Assembly (NCBI RefSeq): GCF_900156495.1
Contig: NZ_FTNT01000010.1
Location: forward strand, 148,780-212,779
Direction of reading: 5' to 3'
Length of the DNA stretch: 64,000 bases
DNA from: Williamsia sterculiae
Lineage (GTDB): Bacteria; Actinomycetota; Actinomycetes; Mycobacteriales; Mycobacteriaceae
Part shown: positions 51,154 to 59,317 of the stretch, one piece after another
How positions within the stretch are numbered: the first letter of the stretch is position 1
How the letters are laid out: each line of letters opens with the position of its first letter
The notes under the pieces: model-generated
Told to the model about the DNA's origin: nothing
What the model saw: only the letters and a program-made list of their open reading frames with translations
Databases searched by the model: none
Translations under genes and position numbers: made by a program

Positions 51154-52844
51154 CCGAGGTCGGGGCCGACACGAGCCTGGCCGATACGGCCGCTCCGCTC
51201 GACGTCCTGCTGATCGAAGCGGCCTTGGGTCCCCTTCGCCGTTTCGTCCCCGACGTCTCGACGGCGAAGTGGGTGCTCTCGCTGGCCCGCCGGCCCCGGA
51301 CGACAGCGCGTCATCTCGGGGGTCTGGTCGCGGAGACGGCACGGATCACGGTGGGAACGTCGACGGTCGGTCCGCATCGACGGGACCGCCGATTCGCGGA
51401 CACGGGTTGGACGGAGAACCCCCTTCTGCGTCGGCTGGTCCAGGTGTATCTCGCCGGCGGACGGACCGTCGATCAGTTGGTGGAGGACGCCGACCTCGAT
51501 CCCCGGGACCGCAAGCGGGTGACCTTCCTGGTCGAGAACCTCGTCGAGGCCGCCTCGCCCAGCAACGTACCGCTGCTCAATCCGGCCTCGGCGAAGGCGG
51601 TGATCGACACGGCGGGTCTGAGCCTCGTCCGGGGCGGTGGTCGTCTGGTGAAGGATCTGGCGTCCTCGCCGCGAGTACCCGAGATGGTCGACACCTCGGG
51701 ATTCACCATCGGTGGAAACATCGCCGCGACCCCGGGCGCGGTGGTGTTCCGCAACGAGGTCCTCGAGCTCGTCCAGTTCGCGCCACAGTGCGACGAGGTC
51801 TATGAGACCCCCGTGTTGATCGTCCCACCGACGATCAACAAGTACTACGCCATCGACCTGGCTCCCGGTCGCAGCCTGGTGGAGTTCAGTGTCACGCACA
51901 GCAGGCAGATGTTCGTCATCTCCTGGCGCAATCCCGACGCGCGACACCGCGATTGGGGCTTCGACAGCTACGTCACCGCCATCCTCGAGGCATTGGACGT
52001 GGTGCAGGAGATCACCGAGAACGACCAGGTCGTGTTGGCCGGGATATGTTCCGGAGGAATTTTGGCCGGCATCACCGCGGCCCACCTTGCGGCCACCGGA
52101 ACCCAGGATCGGTTGGCCGGCCTCGTCTTCGCGGTGACCGTCATCGACAACGCCGGTGCCGGATCGATCAGCGCGCTGAGCGACCCGCGACTGGCGCGGC
52201 TGGCCAAGGCGAAGTCCGCGCGGGCCGGGTATCTCGACGGCAGGGCCCTGGCCGAGGTGTTCGCGTGGCTCCGGCCGGGAGACCTGATCTGGAACTACTG
52301 GGTCAACAACTATCTGCTGGGAAAGAGGCCCCCTGCGTTCGACATCCTCTTCTGGAATGCCGACACCACCCGGATGACGGCCCAATTACATGCCGACTTC
52401 GTCGATGTCGCGATGCAGAACTCACTGACCACACCGAATCGGTTGACGGTGCTGGGACAGCCGATCGATCTGGGGAAGGTGACCGTGGACAGCTACATCG
52501 TGGCCGGGATCGCCGACCACATCACGCCGTGGGAGAACTGTTATCGGACGACCCGGTTGCTCGGTGGCTCGAGCCGATTCGTCCTGTCCACCAGCGGCCA
52601 CATCGCCGCGTTGGTGAACCCGCCGGACAACCCGAAGGCGTCCTACCGCACCAACGACGACCACGGTGTGGATGCGACGGTCTGGCTGGAGGGTGCCACC
52701 ACCCACCAGGGCAGTTGGTGGACCGACGTCGCGGAGTGGCTCGATCAACGCTGCGGTGAGCTGAAACCCGCGCCCGAGGAGCTGGGGTCCGTCCACCACG
52801 AGCCCATCGTCGACGCCCCCGGCACCTACGTGTTCGACAGATGA
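51150..52844 (+). CDS. phaC: Polyhydroxyalkanoate synthase PhaC
   Basis: A 564-residue class I/II-type PHA synthase that polymerises hydroxyacyl-CoA on granules. The nucleophile Cys300 is in the lipase-box-like GICSGG; IVPPTINKYYAIDLAPGRSLVEF, the Asp of GIADHITPWENCY and the His of TSGHIAALVNPP complete the known pattern. It overlaps the ligase gene at its start and phaZ at its end by 4 bp each. Length suits a one-subunit enzyme with no PhaE/PhaR partner. Confidence 0.96.
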   Translation: MTEVGADTSLADTAAPLDVLLIEAALGPLRRFVPDVSTAKWVLSLARRPRTTARHLGGLVAETARITVGTSTVGPHRRDRRFADTGWTENPLLRRLVQVYLAGGRTVDQLVEDADLDPRDRKRVTFLVENLVEAASPSNVPLLNPASAKAVIDTAGLSLVRGGGRLVKDLASSPRVPEMVDTSGFTIGGNIAATPGAVVFRNEVLELVQFAPQCDEVYETPVLIVPPTINKYYAIDLAPGRSLVEFSVTHSRQMFVISWRNPDARHRDWGFDSYVTAILEALDVVQEITENDQVVLAGICSGGILAGITAAHLAATGTQDRLAGLVFAVTVIDNAGAGSISALSDPRLARLAKAKSARAGYLDGRALAEVFAWLRPGDLIWNYWVNNYLLGKRPPAFDILFWNADTTRMTAQLHADFVDVAMQNSLTTPNRLTVLGQPIDLGKVTVDSYIVAGIADHITPWENCYRTTRLLGGSSRFVLSTSGHIAALVNPPDNPKASYRTNDDHGVDATVWLEGATTHQGSWWTDVAEWLDQRCGELKPAPEELGSVHHEPIVDAPGTYVFDR

Positions 52845-53683
52845 GTCCTGCCGTGCAGTCACAGTTTCGACGGATCACCGTCCTCGGCCACGACGTCCGG
52901 GTGGCCGTCCGTCCGGGAACCGACGCCGGACCACCACTGTTGCTGTGCAACGGGATCGGGGCCAGTCTGGACCTCCTCGACCCGTTCGTGGAGTCGGTCG
53001 ACGAGCGAATAGAGATCATCCGCTTCGACGTCCCCGGTGTCGGGGCGTCACCCGACCCGAGGTTTCCCTACAGCTTCGGCATGCTCGCGGCGTTCACCGC
53101 CCGCCTGATGACGACCCTGGGATACGGCCGTTTCGACGTTCTCGGCATCTCGTGGGGTGGCGCCCTCGCTCAACAGATCGCCTTCCAGCACCCTCGCCGG
53201 TGTCGTCGGCTGGTCCTCGCGAGCACCGCGACCGGATCGGTGATGGTGCCCGCACGGCCACAGGTGCTGCGGAAGATGATCACACCCCAGCGGTACCGTG
53301 ATCCCGAATACGCGGTGAACGTTGCCGGTGAACTCTACGGTGGCCGGTTGCGCGACGACCCTCACCAGATCAAAACCCTCTTACACGATCACTCCCGGGT
53401 GGGGTCCAAGCGAGGATACGTACTCCAACTGCTCGCCGGGGTGGGCTGGAGCAGTCTTCCTGCGCTGCCGTTGATCCGCCAACCCACACTGATCCTCGCG
53501 GGTGACGACGACCCCATCATTCCGCTCGTCAATGCGCGCATAATGCATCGCCTGTTGCCCGACGCGGAATTGCACGTGTACTCCGACGGTCACCTCGGCC
53601 TGATCACGCTGGCCGGAGAACTGGGTCCGCGGGTCGGCGCCTTTCTCCGTGATACGCCGCCGACAGGCGACCACACCACGTGA
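52841..53683 (+). CDS. phaZ: Intracellular PHA depolymerase PhaZ
   Basis: A 280-residue alpha/beta hydrolase resembling pseudomonad medium-chain PHA depolymerase: LLLCNGIGASLDLLDPFVESV, IRFDVPGVGASPDP, the elbow GISWGGALAQQ with Ser104, the acid in ILAGDDDPIIPLVNARIMHRLLPDAELHVYSDGHLGLI with catalytic His. It converts stored polymer to 3-hydroxyacids. Gene order phaC-phaZ with overlap matches the pha cluster in Pseudomonas. Confidence 0.93.
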   Translation: MSPAVQSQFRRITVLGHDVRVAVRPGTDAGPPLLLCNGIGASLDLLDPFVESVDERIEIIRFDVPGVGASPDPRFPYSFGMLAAFTARLMTTLGYGRFDVLGISWGGALAQQIAFQHPRRCRRLVLASTATGSVMVPARPQVLRKMITPQRYRDPEYAVNVAGELYGGRLRDDPHQIKTLLHDHSRVGSKRGYVLQLLAGVGWSSLPALPLIRQPTLILAGDDDPIIPLVNARIMHRLLPDAELHVYSDGHLGLITLAGELGPRVGAFLRDTPPTGDHTT

Positions 53684-53779
53684 CGCGGCCACCTCGATCA
53701 TCCGACAACACCATGCCGACCGGGGTGCGACGCCGAGTGGTCGAGCGCATCCACCCACCACAGACTTCAGGGAGACGTC

Positions 53780-55756
53780 ATGCAGTCCTTCAGTGACACC
53801 CAGCTACCGACCTCGGCGCGGGACAAAGTGGTCACCGCGGCCGAGGCTGTGCGGCTCATCCGCGACGGCGACACCCTCGCCATCGAGGGATTCGGCGGTA
53901 CCGGGTTCCCCGAAGAACTCACCATCGCACTGGAAGAGCGCTTCCTGTCGACCCAGTCACCGCGGGACCTCGGACTGGTCTTCACCACCGCACAGGGCGA
54001 CCGTCGCGGACGTGGGCTCGACCGTATCTGCCACGACGGCATGCTCGCACACGCGGTCGGCGGTCACTTCGGGATGTCGCCGGCGATCCAGAAGCTGGCC
54101 ATCGAGAACGCGATCGAGGCGCACAATCTGCCGCAAGGTGTTCTCGCACAGCTGTACCGCGACTCCGCAGCCGGTAAACCCGGCCTGCTCACCCACGTCG
54201 GACTCGGTACATTCGTCGACCCGCGTCACGGGGGCGGCAAGGTGAACGAGCGGACCAGCCGCGACCTCGTGGAGCTGATGACCATCGACGGTCGTGAGTA
54301 CCTCTTCTACAAGGCACTCGAGGTGGACGTCGCGCTGCTGCGGGGCACCACCGCCGACCCCGACGGCAACGTATCGATGGAACGCGAAGCCCTCACCCTC
54401 GAGACACTGTCCATCGCCACCGCGGTGCACAACCGAGGCGGTCTCGTCATCGTGCAGGTGGAGCGGCTCGCCGCGACCGGACAGCTCAACCCGAGGGAGG
54501 TGAAGATCCCCGGGGTGCTCGTCGACTGCGTGGTGGTCGGCAGGCCCGAACACCACTGGCAGACGTTCGCGACTCCGTATGCTCCCGGATTCAGTGGTGA
54601 GATGCGCAGGGTGCCATTGCGTTCCGTGGCACCACTCCCCCTCAGCGAACGCAAGGTCATCGCCCGTCGCGCGGCACTGGAGTTGCGTCCCAACAGTGTC
54701 GTCAATCTGGGGATCGGGATGCCCGAGGGCATCGCGGCGGTGGCGAAGGAAGAGCACATCTTCGATTTCCTCACGCTGACCGCCGAACCAGGTGTCATCG
54801 GCGGATTACCCGCGGGCGGCTTGGATTTCGGTGCGGCAGTCAACGCCCACGCGATCATCGACCAGCCGTATCAGTTCGACTTCTACGACGGCGGCGGGCT
54901 CGACGCCGCGTTCCTCGGGATGGCGGAGGTCGATCGTGAGGGCAACGTCAACGTCAGTCGCTTCGGCCCGAAGCTGGCCGGCGCAGGCGGATTCATCAAC
55001 ATCAGCCAGAATTCCAAACAGCTGTTCTTCCTCGGCACCTTCCTCGCCCCATCGCGGACAACGGTCCAGAACGGCCGACTCGTCGCATCCGACGAACCGG
55101 GGCACACGAAGTTCGTGGAGCAGGTCGAACAGCGGACCTTCAGCGGCGTGCGGGCGTCCGAGCTCGGACGATCGGTCCTCTACATCACCGATCGTTGCGT
55201 GTTCCTGCTGACCGAGGACGGGCTGGAGTTGACCGAGGTCGCGCCCGGCCTCGACCTGGACACCGACATCCTGGCCCACATGCAGTTCACGCCCATCGTC
55301 CGTGGCACGCCGAAGCTGATGGATGCCAGGCTGTTCGCGGCGGCGACGATGGGGCTCAAGGACGATCTGACAACCGTCCCGCTCGACGCCCGCTTCGTCT
55401 ACGACGAGGGCCGGAACATCTTCTTCCTCAACATGGAAGGGATGACGTTGAGCACGGCCGACGAGGTCGGGCACGTCCGGGACGAGTTGGAGAGTCGGCT
55501 GGAGGCCATCGGGAACAAGGTGCATCTCGTGGCGAACTACGACAACTTCCGACTACCCGACGATCTCTACGACCTGTACGTCGCCTCGGCCGACGACTTC
55601 ACGAACCGCTTCTACCTGTCCGCGTCGCGGTACACGACGAGTTCCTTCATGAGACTGAAGCTGCACGACCATCTCGCCAGCCGCGGGGTCGCTCCTCATC
55701 TGTTCGAGAACCGTTCGGACGCAACCGCGCACGTGGCCGCTGTCGGCCGACGGTAG
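53780..55756 (+). CDS. Acyl-CoA:acetate/3-ketoacid CoA-transferase with C-terminal extension
   Basis: A 658-residue CoA-transferase of the propionate CoA-transferase/YdiF group. Both halves are present: KVVTAAEAVRLIRDGDTLAIEGFGGTGFPEEL and ARRAALELRPNSVVNLGIGMPEGIAAVA. The catalytic Glu is in LTAEPGVIGGLPAGGLDFGAAVN. The usual length is about 520; here another ~130 residues (from about MGLKDDLTTVPLDARFVYDEGR) form an extra domain of unknown role. AGGGAGA gives a ribosome site. It would exchange CoA between hydroxyacids and acetate, fitting with phaC and phaZ. Confidence 0.92.
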   Translation: MQSFSDTQLPTSARDKVVTAAEAVRLIRDGDTLAIEGFGGTGFPEELTIALEERFLSTQSPRDLGLVFTTAQGDRRGRGLDRICHDGMLAHAVGGHFGMSPAIQKLAIENAIEAHNLPQGVLAQLYRDSAAGKPGLLTHVGLGTFVDPRHGGGKVNERTSRDLVELMTIDGREYLFYKALEVDVALLRGTTADPDGNVSMEREALTLETLSIATAVHNRGGLVIVQVERLAATGQLNPREVKIPGVLVDCVVVGRPEHHWQTFATPYAPGFSGEMRRVPLRSVAPLPLSERKVIARRAALELRPNSVVNLGIGMPEGIAAVAKEEHIFDFLTLTAEPGVIGGLPAGGLDFGAAVNAHAIIDQPYQFDFYDGGGLDAAFLGMAEVDREGNVNVSRFGPKLAGAGGFINISQNSKQLFFLGTFLAPSRTTVQNGRLVASDEPGHTKFVEQVEQRTFSGVRASELGRSVLYITDRCVFLLTEDGLELTEVAPGLDLDTDILAHMQFTPIVRGTPKLMDARLFAAATMGLKDDLTTVPLDARFVYDEGRNIFFLNMEGMTLSTADEVGHVRDELESRLEAIGNKVHLVANYDNFRLPDDLYDLYVASADDFTNRFYLSASRYTTSSFMRLKLHDHLASRGVAPHLFENRSDATAHVAAVGRR

Positions 55757-55774
55757 ATCGGACGGGCGTCCTCG

Positions 55775-57088
55775 TCAGCCCACGGGTGCCGCGGACGGCG
55801 TCGGCGACGGTGACGAGGACGTGCCAGAGAGTTGCGGAGCGTCCGACGGCGTCGCCGGGGCGCTGGAGGTGTCGGGTTCGCCGGCCAGCGCGGACATACC
55901 GGTCCAGGTGTCCCAGTCGTAGATCCAGTCATAGATGTCACCGTCGGCCTCGGAGAGGTCGATCCGGGTGCCGGTGACCTCCACCGGGTCGCCGTAGACG
56001 GCAGTCGCGAAATACTGCTGGGCGCTGTCGAGTGAGAGGTTGATGCAGCCGTTGGTCACATTCGACGAGCCCTGGACGCCGACGGTCTCCGGATTGGCGT
56101 GGATGAACTCACCGTTGTTGGAGATCCGCACCGCGAACCGTTCATGCACGTTGAAATACCCGGCGGCCGGGTTGCTCATGTAGAAGTCCTCGTGCTTCTC
56201 GCTGACCACGTGGATGCCGCTGCGGGTCACGTTGCGGTCGAGGTCACCCTCGCCGTAGCTGCACGGCAGCGTCATCAGGGTCGCTCCGTCGCGGACCACC
56301 ACGATCTGGTGTGAGGACGCCTCCGCCTTGACCACCTGGTTACGGCCGACGGTGAAATCGACGGTGACATCGGCGGCGCCGTACGCGCCGTCACCATGGT
56401 CGAGCCCGTAGAGCTTGCCCGCCATCGACACCTTGGTGCCCGGTGCGAAGTACTCCTTGGTGCGCCAGTGCGCGCGCGACCCGTTGTCCTCGCCGAGCCA
56501 GGCCCAACTGCCCTCGGTCTTCGGCTCGGTGGTCACCGTCAACGCGCGCTCCACCGCCTTCTTGTCGTTGACGGTGGAGTCGAACTTCAGGATCAGCGGC
56601 GCGGCGACACCGACCTCCTGGCCGTCACCGATGTTGAGCACCACGTTGACCTGACTCGACGGGTTCAGCGTGGTGAACTTCGCATCGATCGGGACCGTCT
56701 GTCGATCCTCACCCATCGCCGACCCGGCCCAGGTGTACTCCACGTCGTAGCCGAGCGCTTCGGAGATGGTGAAGGTCTTCTGGTCCTCCGACAGCTCCCC
56801 CTTGACCGCGGTGCCGCGTGAGTTCAGCAGCTTGACGTCGGGATTCAGCACACCCTTGTCAACGGTGACCGCGAACTTCGTCGTCGGATTGGGGGCCGAC
56901 TCCTTCTTCGGATCGGGGGTGTAGCTGATCGAGGCCACCGGGTCGGGCTTCTTCGCGCTGGTCCCCGCCGTGGTGGTCTTCGTGCCGTCCTTGCTGCACG
57001 CCGCGGCCACGGCCCCGAGCGCCCCCACGGCCACCGCGGACAGAACGCCCCGTCGGGACATACGGAAGTGGCGGGCTTCATCGGTCAT
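55775..57088 (-). CDS. Lipoprotein L,D-transpeptidase (LdtMt5/LprQ-like)
   Basis: A 437-residue exported cell-wall enzyme that makes 3-3 peptidoglycan crosslinks. The N-terminus has a twin-arginine-like signal (SRRGVLSAVAVGALGAV) ending in lipobox VAAAC. Two Ig-like domains cover about residues 50-260. The YkuD domain has HxGI (RSGIHVV), FIHANPETVG and the nucleophile in VTNGCINLS. The motif is usually SHGC; here it is TNGC. The C-terminus is a Ser/Pro/Thr tail. The gene sits next to murB as in Mycobacterium, where the neighbour is lprQ (as I recall). Confidence 0.93.
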   Translation of the reverse strand: MTDEARHFRMSRRGVLSAVAVGALGAVAAACSKDGTKTTTAGTSAKKPDPVASISYTPDPKKESAPNPTTKFAVTVDKGVLNPDVKLLNSRGTAVKGELSEDQKTFTISEALGYDVEYTWAGSAMGEDRQTVPIDAKFTTLNPSSQVNVVLNIGDGQEVGVAAPLILKFDSTVNDKKAVERALTVTTEPKTEGSWAWLGEDNGSRAHWRTKEYFAPGTKVSMAGKLYGLDHGDGAYGAADVTVDFTVGRNQVVKAEASSHQIVVVRDGATLMTLPCSYGEGDLDRNVTRSGIHVVSEKHEDFYMSNPAAGYFNVHERFAVRISNNGEFIHANPETVGVQGSSNVTNGCINLSLDSAQQYFATAVYGDPVEVTGTRIDLSEADGDIYDWIYDWDTWTGMSALAGEPDTSSAPATPSDAPQLSGTSSSPSPTPSAAPVG

Positions 57089-57096
57089 GATGCACG

Positions 57097-57102
57097 ACTT
57101 TA
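57097..57102 (-). promoter_or_regulatory. Candidate leaderless -10 hexamer of L,D-transpeptidase gene
   Basis: TAAAGT on the minus strand ends 8 nt before the ATG at 57088. It lies within the end of murB, and would let the transpeptidase be transcribed separately. Confidence 0.35.
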
Positions 57103-58209
57103 CCCAATCCCCGACGGTGCCCTGACCACGTCGTATCCGCCTGCATCGGACAGCCCGCAGTTCACCAACACCGGCTCGGGCGTGAGAGTCACCCCGAACA
57201 CACCACGCACCCCGTCCCGAACCTCGGCAGCCAGGGCCAACAGGTCGGCCGTGGTGGCCCGCCCCCGGTTGGTCAGTGCCAAGGTGTGTTTGGTGGACAG
57301 CCGGGTGGGTGCGTCCGGACCGGGATGGCCGCGGTGGAAACCCGCCCGTTCGATCAGCCAGCCCGCGGACAGCTTGACGCTGCCGTCGGGGCCGGGGAAT
57401 CGTGGAATCAGGACGTCAGCACCCACCGCGTGCTGAATGCGAGCCACCGCCGCGTCGGCGGCAGCCGCGTCGAGGATCGGGTTGGTGAAGAAGGAACCCA
57501 CGCTCCAGGTGTCGTGGTCGTCGGCATCCAGGACCATCCCCTTGCCGCGACGCAACGCCAGCACCGTCTCACGGACCAGCGCCGCCGGAGCGTGTGCGCC
57601 GGCCTCGACGCCGAGCCGCTCGGCCAGCTCGCGGTATCGGACCGGTGCGCTGCGGCCGTCGTCGCGCAGCCAGAACGACACCGCCAGCACCACCTTCTCG
57701 TGCCGATTCTTCAGGGCACTGGTGCGATAGGCCAGGTGCAGGTCGTCGGGAGTCACCCACGCGACACTGCCGTCACGCCGGTCCACGAGCTGCACGCCGC
57801 GCAACACGTCGGCGACCTCCACTCCGTAGGCGCCGACGTTCTGCACCGGAGTCGCCCCCGTGCAGCCGGGGATACCCGACAATGCCTCGAGTCCCCCGAA
57901 TCCACGATCGACGGTCTCGGCGACCAGATCGTCCCAGTTCACGCCGGCACCGGCGGTGACGTACGCCGTGCCGCCCTCCTCGTCGAATGCCACACCGGTG
58001 TTGCGGACCAACACCACCGTGCCGTCGAATCCGTCGTCGCCGACGACGATGTTGGACCCACCCCCGACCACCAGTATCGGTTCGGCCGCGGCGTCCAACC
58101 GGGTGATCGCCTCGACCAACTCGTCGACGGATTCACCACGCACCACGTCGCGGACCGGTCCGCCCAGTCGCAGCGTGGTGAGGGATTCCAATCGCCGGAC
58201 GTCGCTCAT
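57100..58209 (-). CDS. murB: UDP-N-acetylmuramate dehydrogenase MurB
   Basis: A 369-residue flavoenzyme reducing UDP-GlcNAc-enolpyruvate with NADPH. FAD-binding block VGGGSNIVVGDDGFDGTVV, GIPGCTGATPVQNVGAYGVEV, the catalytic Ser in SVGSFFTNPIL and Glu in TPEPVLVNC are all in place. The ATG at 58209 opens MSDVRRLESLTTLRLGG. A TANNNT hexamer lies exactly 7 nt before it. The transpeptidase gene follows on the same strand, 11 bp away. Confidence 0.97.
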   Translation of the reverse strand: MSDVRRLESLTTLRLGGPVRDVVRGESVDELVEAITRLDAAAEPILVVGGGSNIVVGDDGFDGTVVLVRNTGVAFDEEGGTAYVTAGAGVNWDDLVAETVDRGFGGLEALSGIPGCTGATPVQNVGAYGVEVADVLRGVQLVDRRDGSVAWVTPDDLHLAYRTSALKNRHEKVVLAVSFWLRDDGRSAPVRYRELAERLGVEAGAHAPAALVRETVLALRRGKGMVLDADDHDTWSVGSFFTNPILDAAAADAAVARIQHAVGADVLIPRFPGPDGSVKLSAGWLIERAGFHRGHPGPDAPTRLSTKHTLALTNRGRATTADLLALAAEVRDGVRGVFGVTLTPEPVLVNCGLSDAGGYDVVRAPSGIG

Positions 58210-58216
58210 CCGGATG

Positions 58217-58226
58217 AGGGTAACGT
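58217..58226. promoter_or_regulatory. Overlapping divergent -10 hexamers of murB and DUF2505 gene
   Basis: AGGGTAACGT reads TACCCT for murB (58217-58222, minus) and TAACGT for the DUF2505 gene (58221-58226, plus). Both are TANNNT, both stand 7 nt from their ATG, and they share two base pairs. The whole gap is 24 bp. Confidence 0.55.
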
Positions 58227-58233
58227 CCCACCC

Positions 58234-58743
58234 ATGTCCAGCAAGCTGCAGCGTTCCGTGACGTACCCGTTTTCGGTCGATCGCTTCTGGACGGTGATCG
58301 GTTCCAAGGACTACTGGCTGGATCTGACCGCGGCGGGCGGGGAACTGACCACCACCATCGACAACGTCGAGGTACTCGACGACTCCGTCACCGTGGCGCT
58401 CCTCCACACCATCCCCGCCGACAAGCTGCCGAGTGCGGTCACCCGGATCCGGTCGGGTGATCTGCCCATCGCGCGGACCGTCAAGTGGACCCGCGGTCCG
58501 AAGGACTCCGGTGCCGGAACCTTCGCCGCCGACGTCCACGGCACGCCGGCGACCGCCGAGGGCACGGTCACCCTGGGGCCCCGAGACGACAACAAGAAGT
58601 GCGTGGTGACCTACGACGGCACCGTCACGGTGAAGATCCCCCTGGTCGGCGGTCGCATCGAGGGGATGATCGTGTCCAGCCTCATCCAGCTCCTGGACAA
58701 CGAGGCGCGGTTCACCGCCGACTGGTCGACCCAGCACCCCTGA
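58234..58743 (+). CDS. DUF2505 domain protein (first copy)
   Basis: A 169-residue protein of the DUF2505 family, related to START/polyketide-cyclase-like lipid-binding folds: SVTYPFSVDRFWTVIGSKDYW, then GTVTVKIPLVGGRIEGMIVSSLIQLLDNEARFTADW. Function is unknown. The ATG at 58234 lies 24 bp from the divergent murB ATG. A second, related gene follows on the same strand at 58805. Confidence 0.9.
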   Translation: MSSKLQRSVTYPFSVDRFWTVIGSKDYWLDLTAAGGELTTTIDNVEVLDDSVTVALLHTIPADKLPSAVTRIRSGDLPIARTVKWTRGPKDSGAGTFAADVHGTPATAEGTVTLGPRDDNKKCVVTYDGTVTVKIPLVGGRIEGMIVSSLIQLLDNEARFTADWSTQHP

Positions 58744-58790
58744 TCCGTGGTCTGCGCGACCTTGTAGCGCACGCGCCGGTATGGCACTTG

Positions 58791-58796
58791 TAGTGT
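58791..58796 (+). promoter_or_regulatory. Candidate leaderless -10 hexamer of second DUF2505 gene
   Basis: TAGTGT matches TANNNT and ends 8 nt before the ATG at 58805, without a ribosome site. Confidence 0.38.
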
Positions 58797-58804
58797 CAAC
58801 ACCC

Positions 58805-59317
58805 ATGGCACGACGTCTGAGCTATTCCGCGCGCTACACGCTTCCCACCGAGAAGGTCTACCAGGCGCTCACCTCGCGCGAGATGTGGGATCAGCGGATG
58901 GACGAGTTCCGCAAGCTGACCCCGAAGTCGGACATCGAGGAGTTCTCCTTCGACGAGGAGAACGGTCTGTCGGTCACGTTGACGCAGGTCCTGCCGCGCA
59001 GCGAGCTTCCGCCGATCGCCCAGACGGTGATGAAGAAGGACATGATCATCACCCGCCACGAGAAGCTGGCGCCCTACGACGCGGAGAAGACGGAGGGCAC
59101 CTACGACGCCTCGATCCCCGCCGGTCCGGGCAGTCTGACCGGATGGCAGGAGCTGTTCGACACCGACACCGGCTCCACCAACCGGCGCACCACCGAGGTC
59201 AAGGTGTTCCTCCCCTTCATCAACGGCAAACTCGAACAACTGATCCTGGTCAACCTGGTGGACCTGTTCCGCGAGGAGGCCACCTTCACCACCGACTGGA
59301 TCGCGAAGAACCTCTGA
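58805..59317 (+). CDS. DUF2505 domain protein (second copy)
   Basis: A 170-residue paralogue of the preceding gene (LSYSARYTLPTEKVYQALTSREMWDQRMDEF, then KVFLPFINGKLEQLILVNLVDLFREEATFTTDWIAKNL). Similar fold with a predicted lipid or hydrophobic pocket; its ligand is unknown. The methyltransferase gene begins in its last codons. The arrangement of DUF2505 genes next to murB and a nitrilase is also mycobacterial as I recall (Rv0480c-Rv0482). Confidence 0.9.
   Translation: MARRLSYSARYTLPTEKVYQALTSREMWDQRMDEFRKLTPKSDIEEFSFDEENGLSVTLTQVLPRSELPPIAQTVMKKDMIITRHEKLAPYDAEKTEGTYDASIPAGPGSLTGWQELFDTDTGSTNRRTTEVKVFLPFINGKLEQLILVNLVDLFREEATFTTDWIAKNL

Noticed and set aside
57100..58806. A 568-residue version of MurB
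   Set aside because: The extra ~199 residues run antisense to the DUF2505 gene. The MurB family start and a -10 hexamer fix the ATG at 58209.
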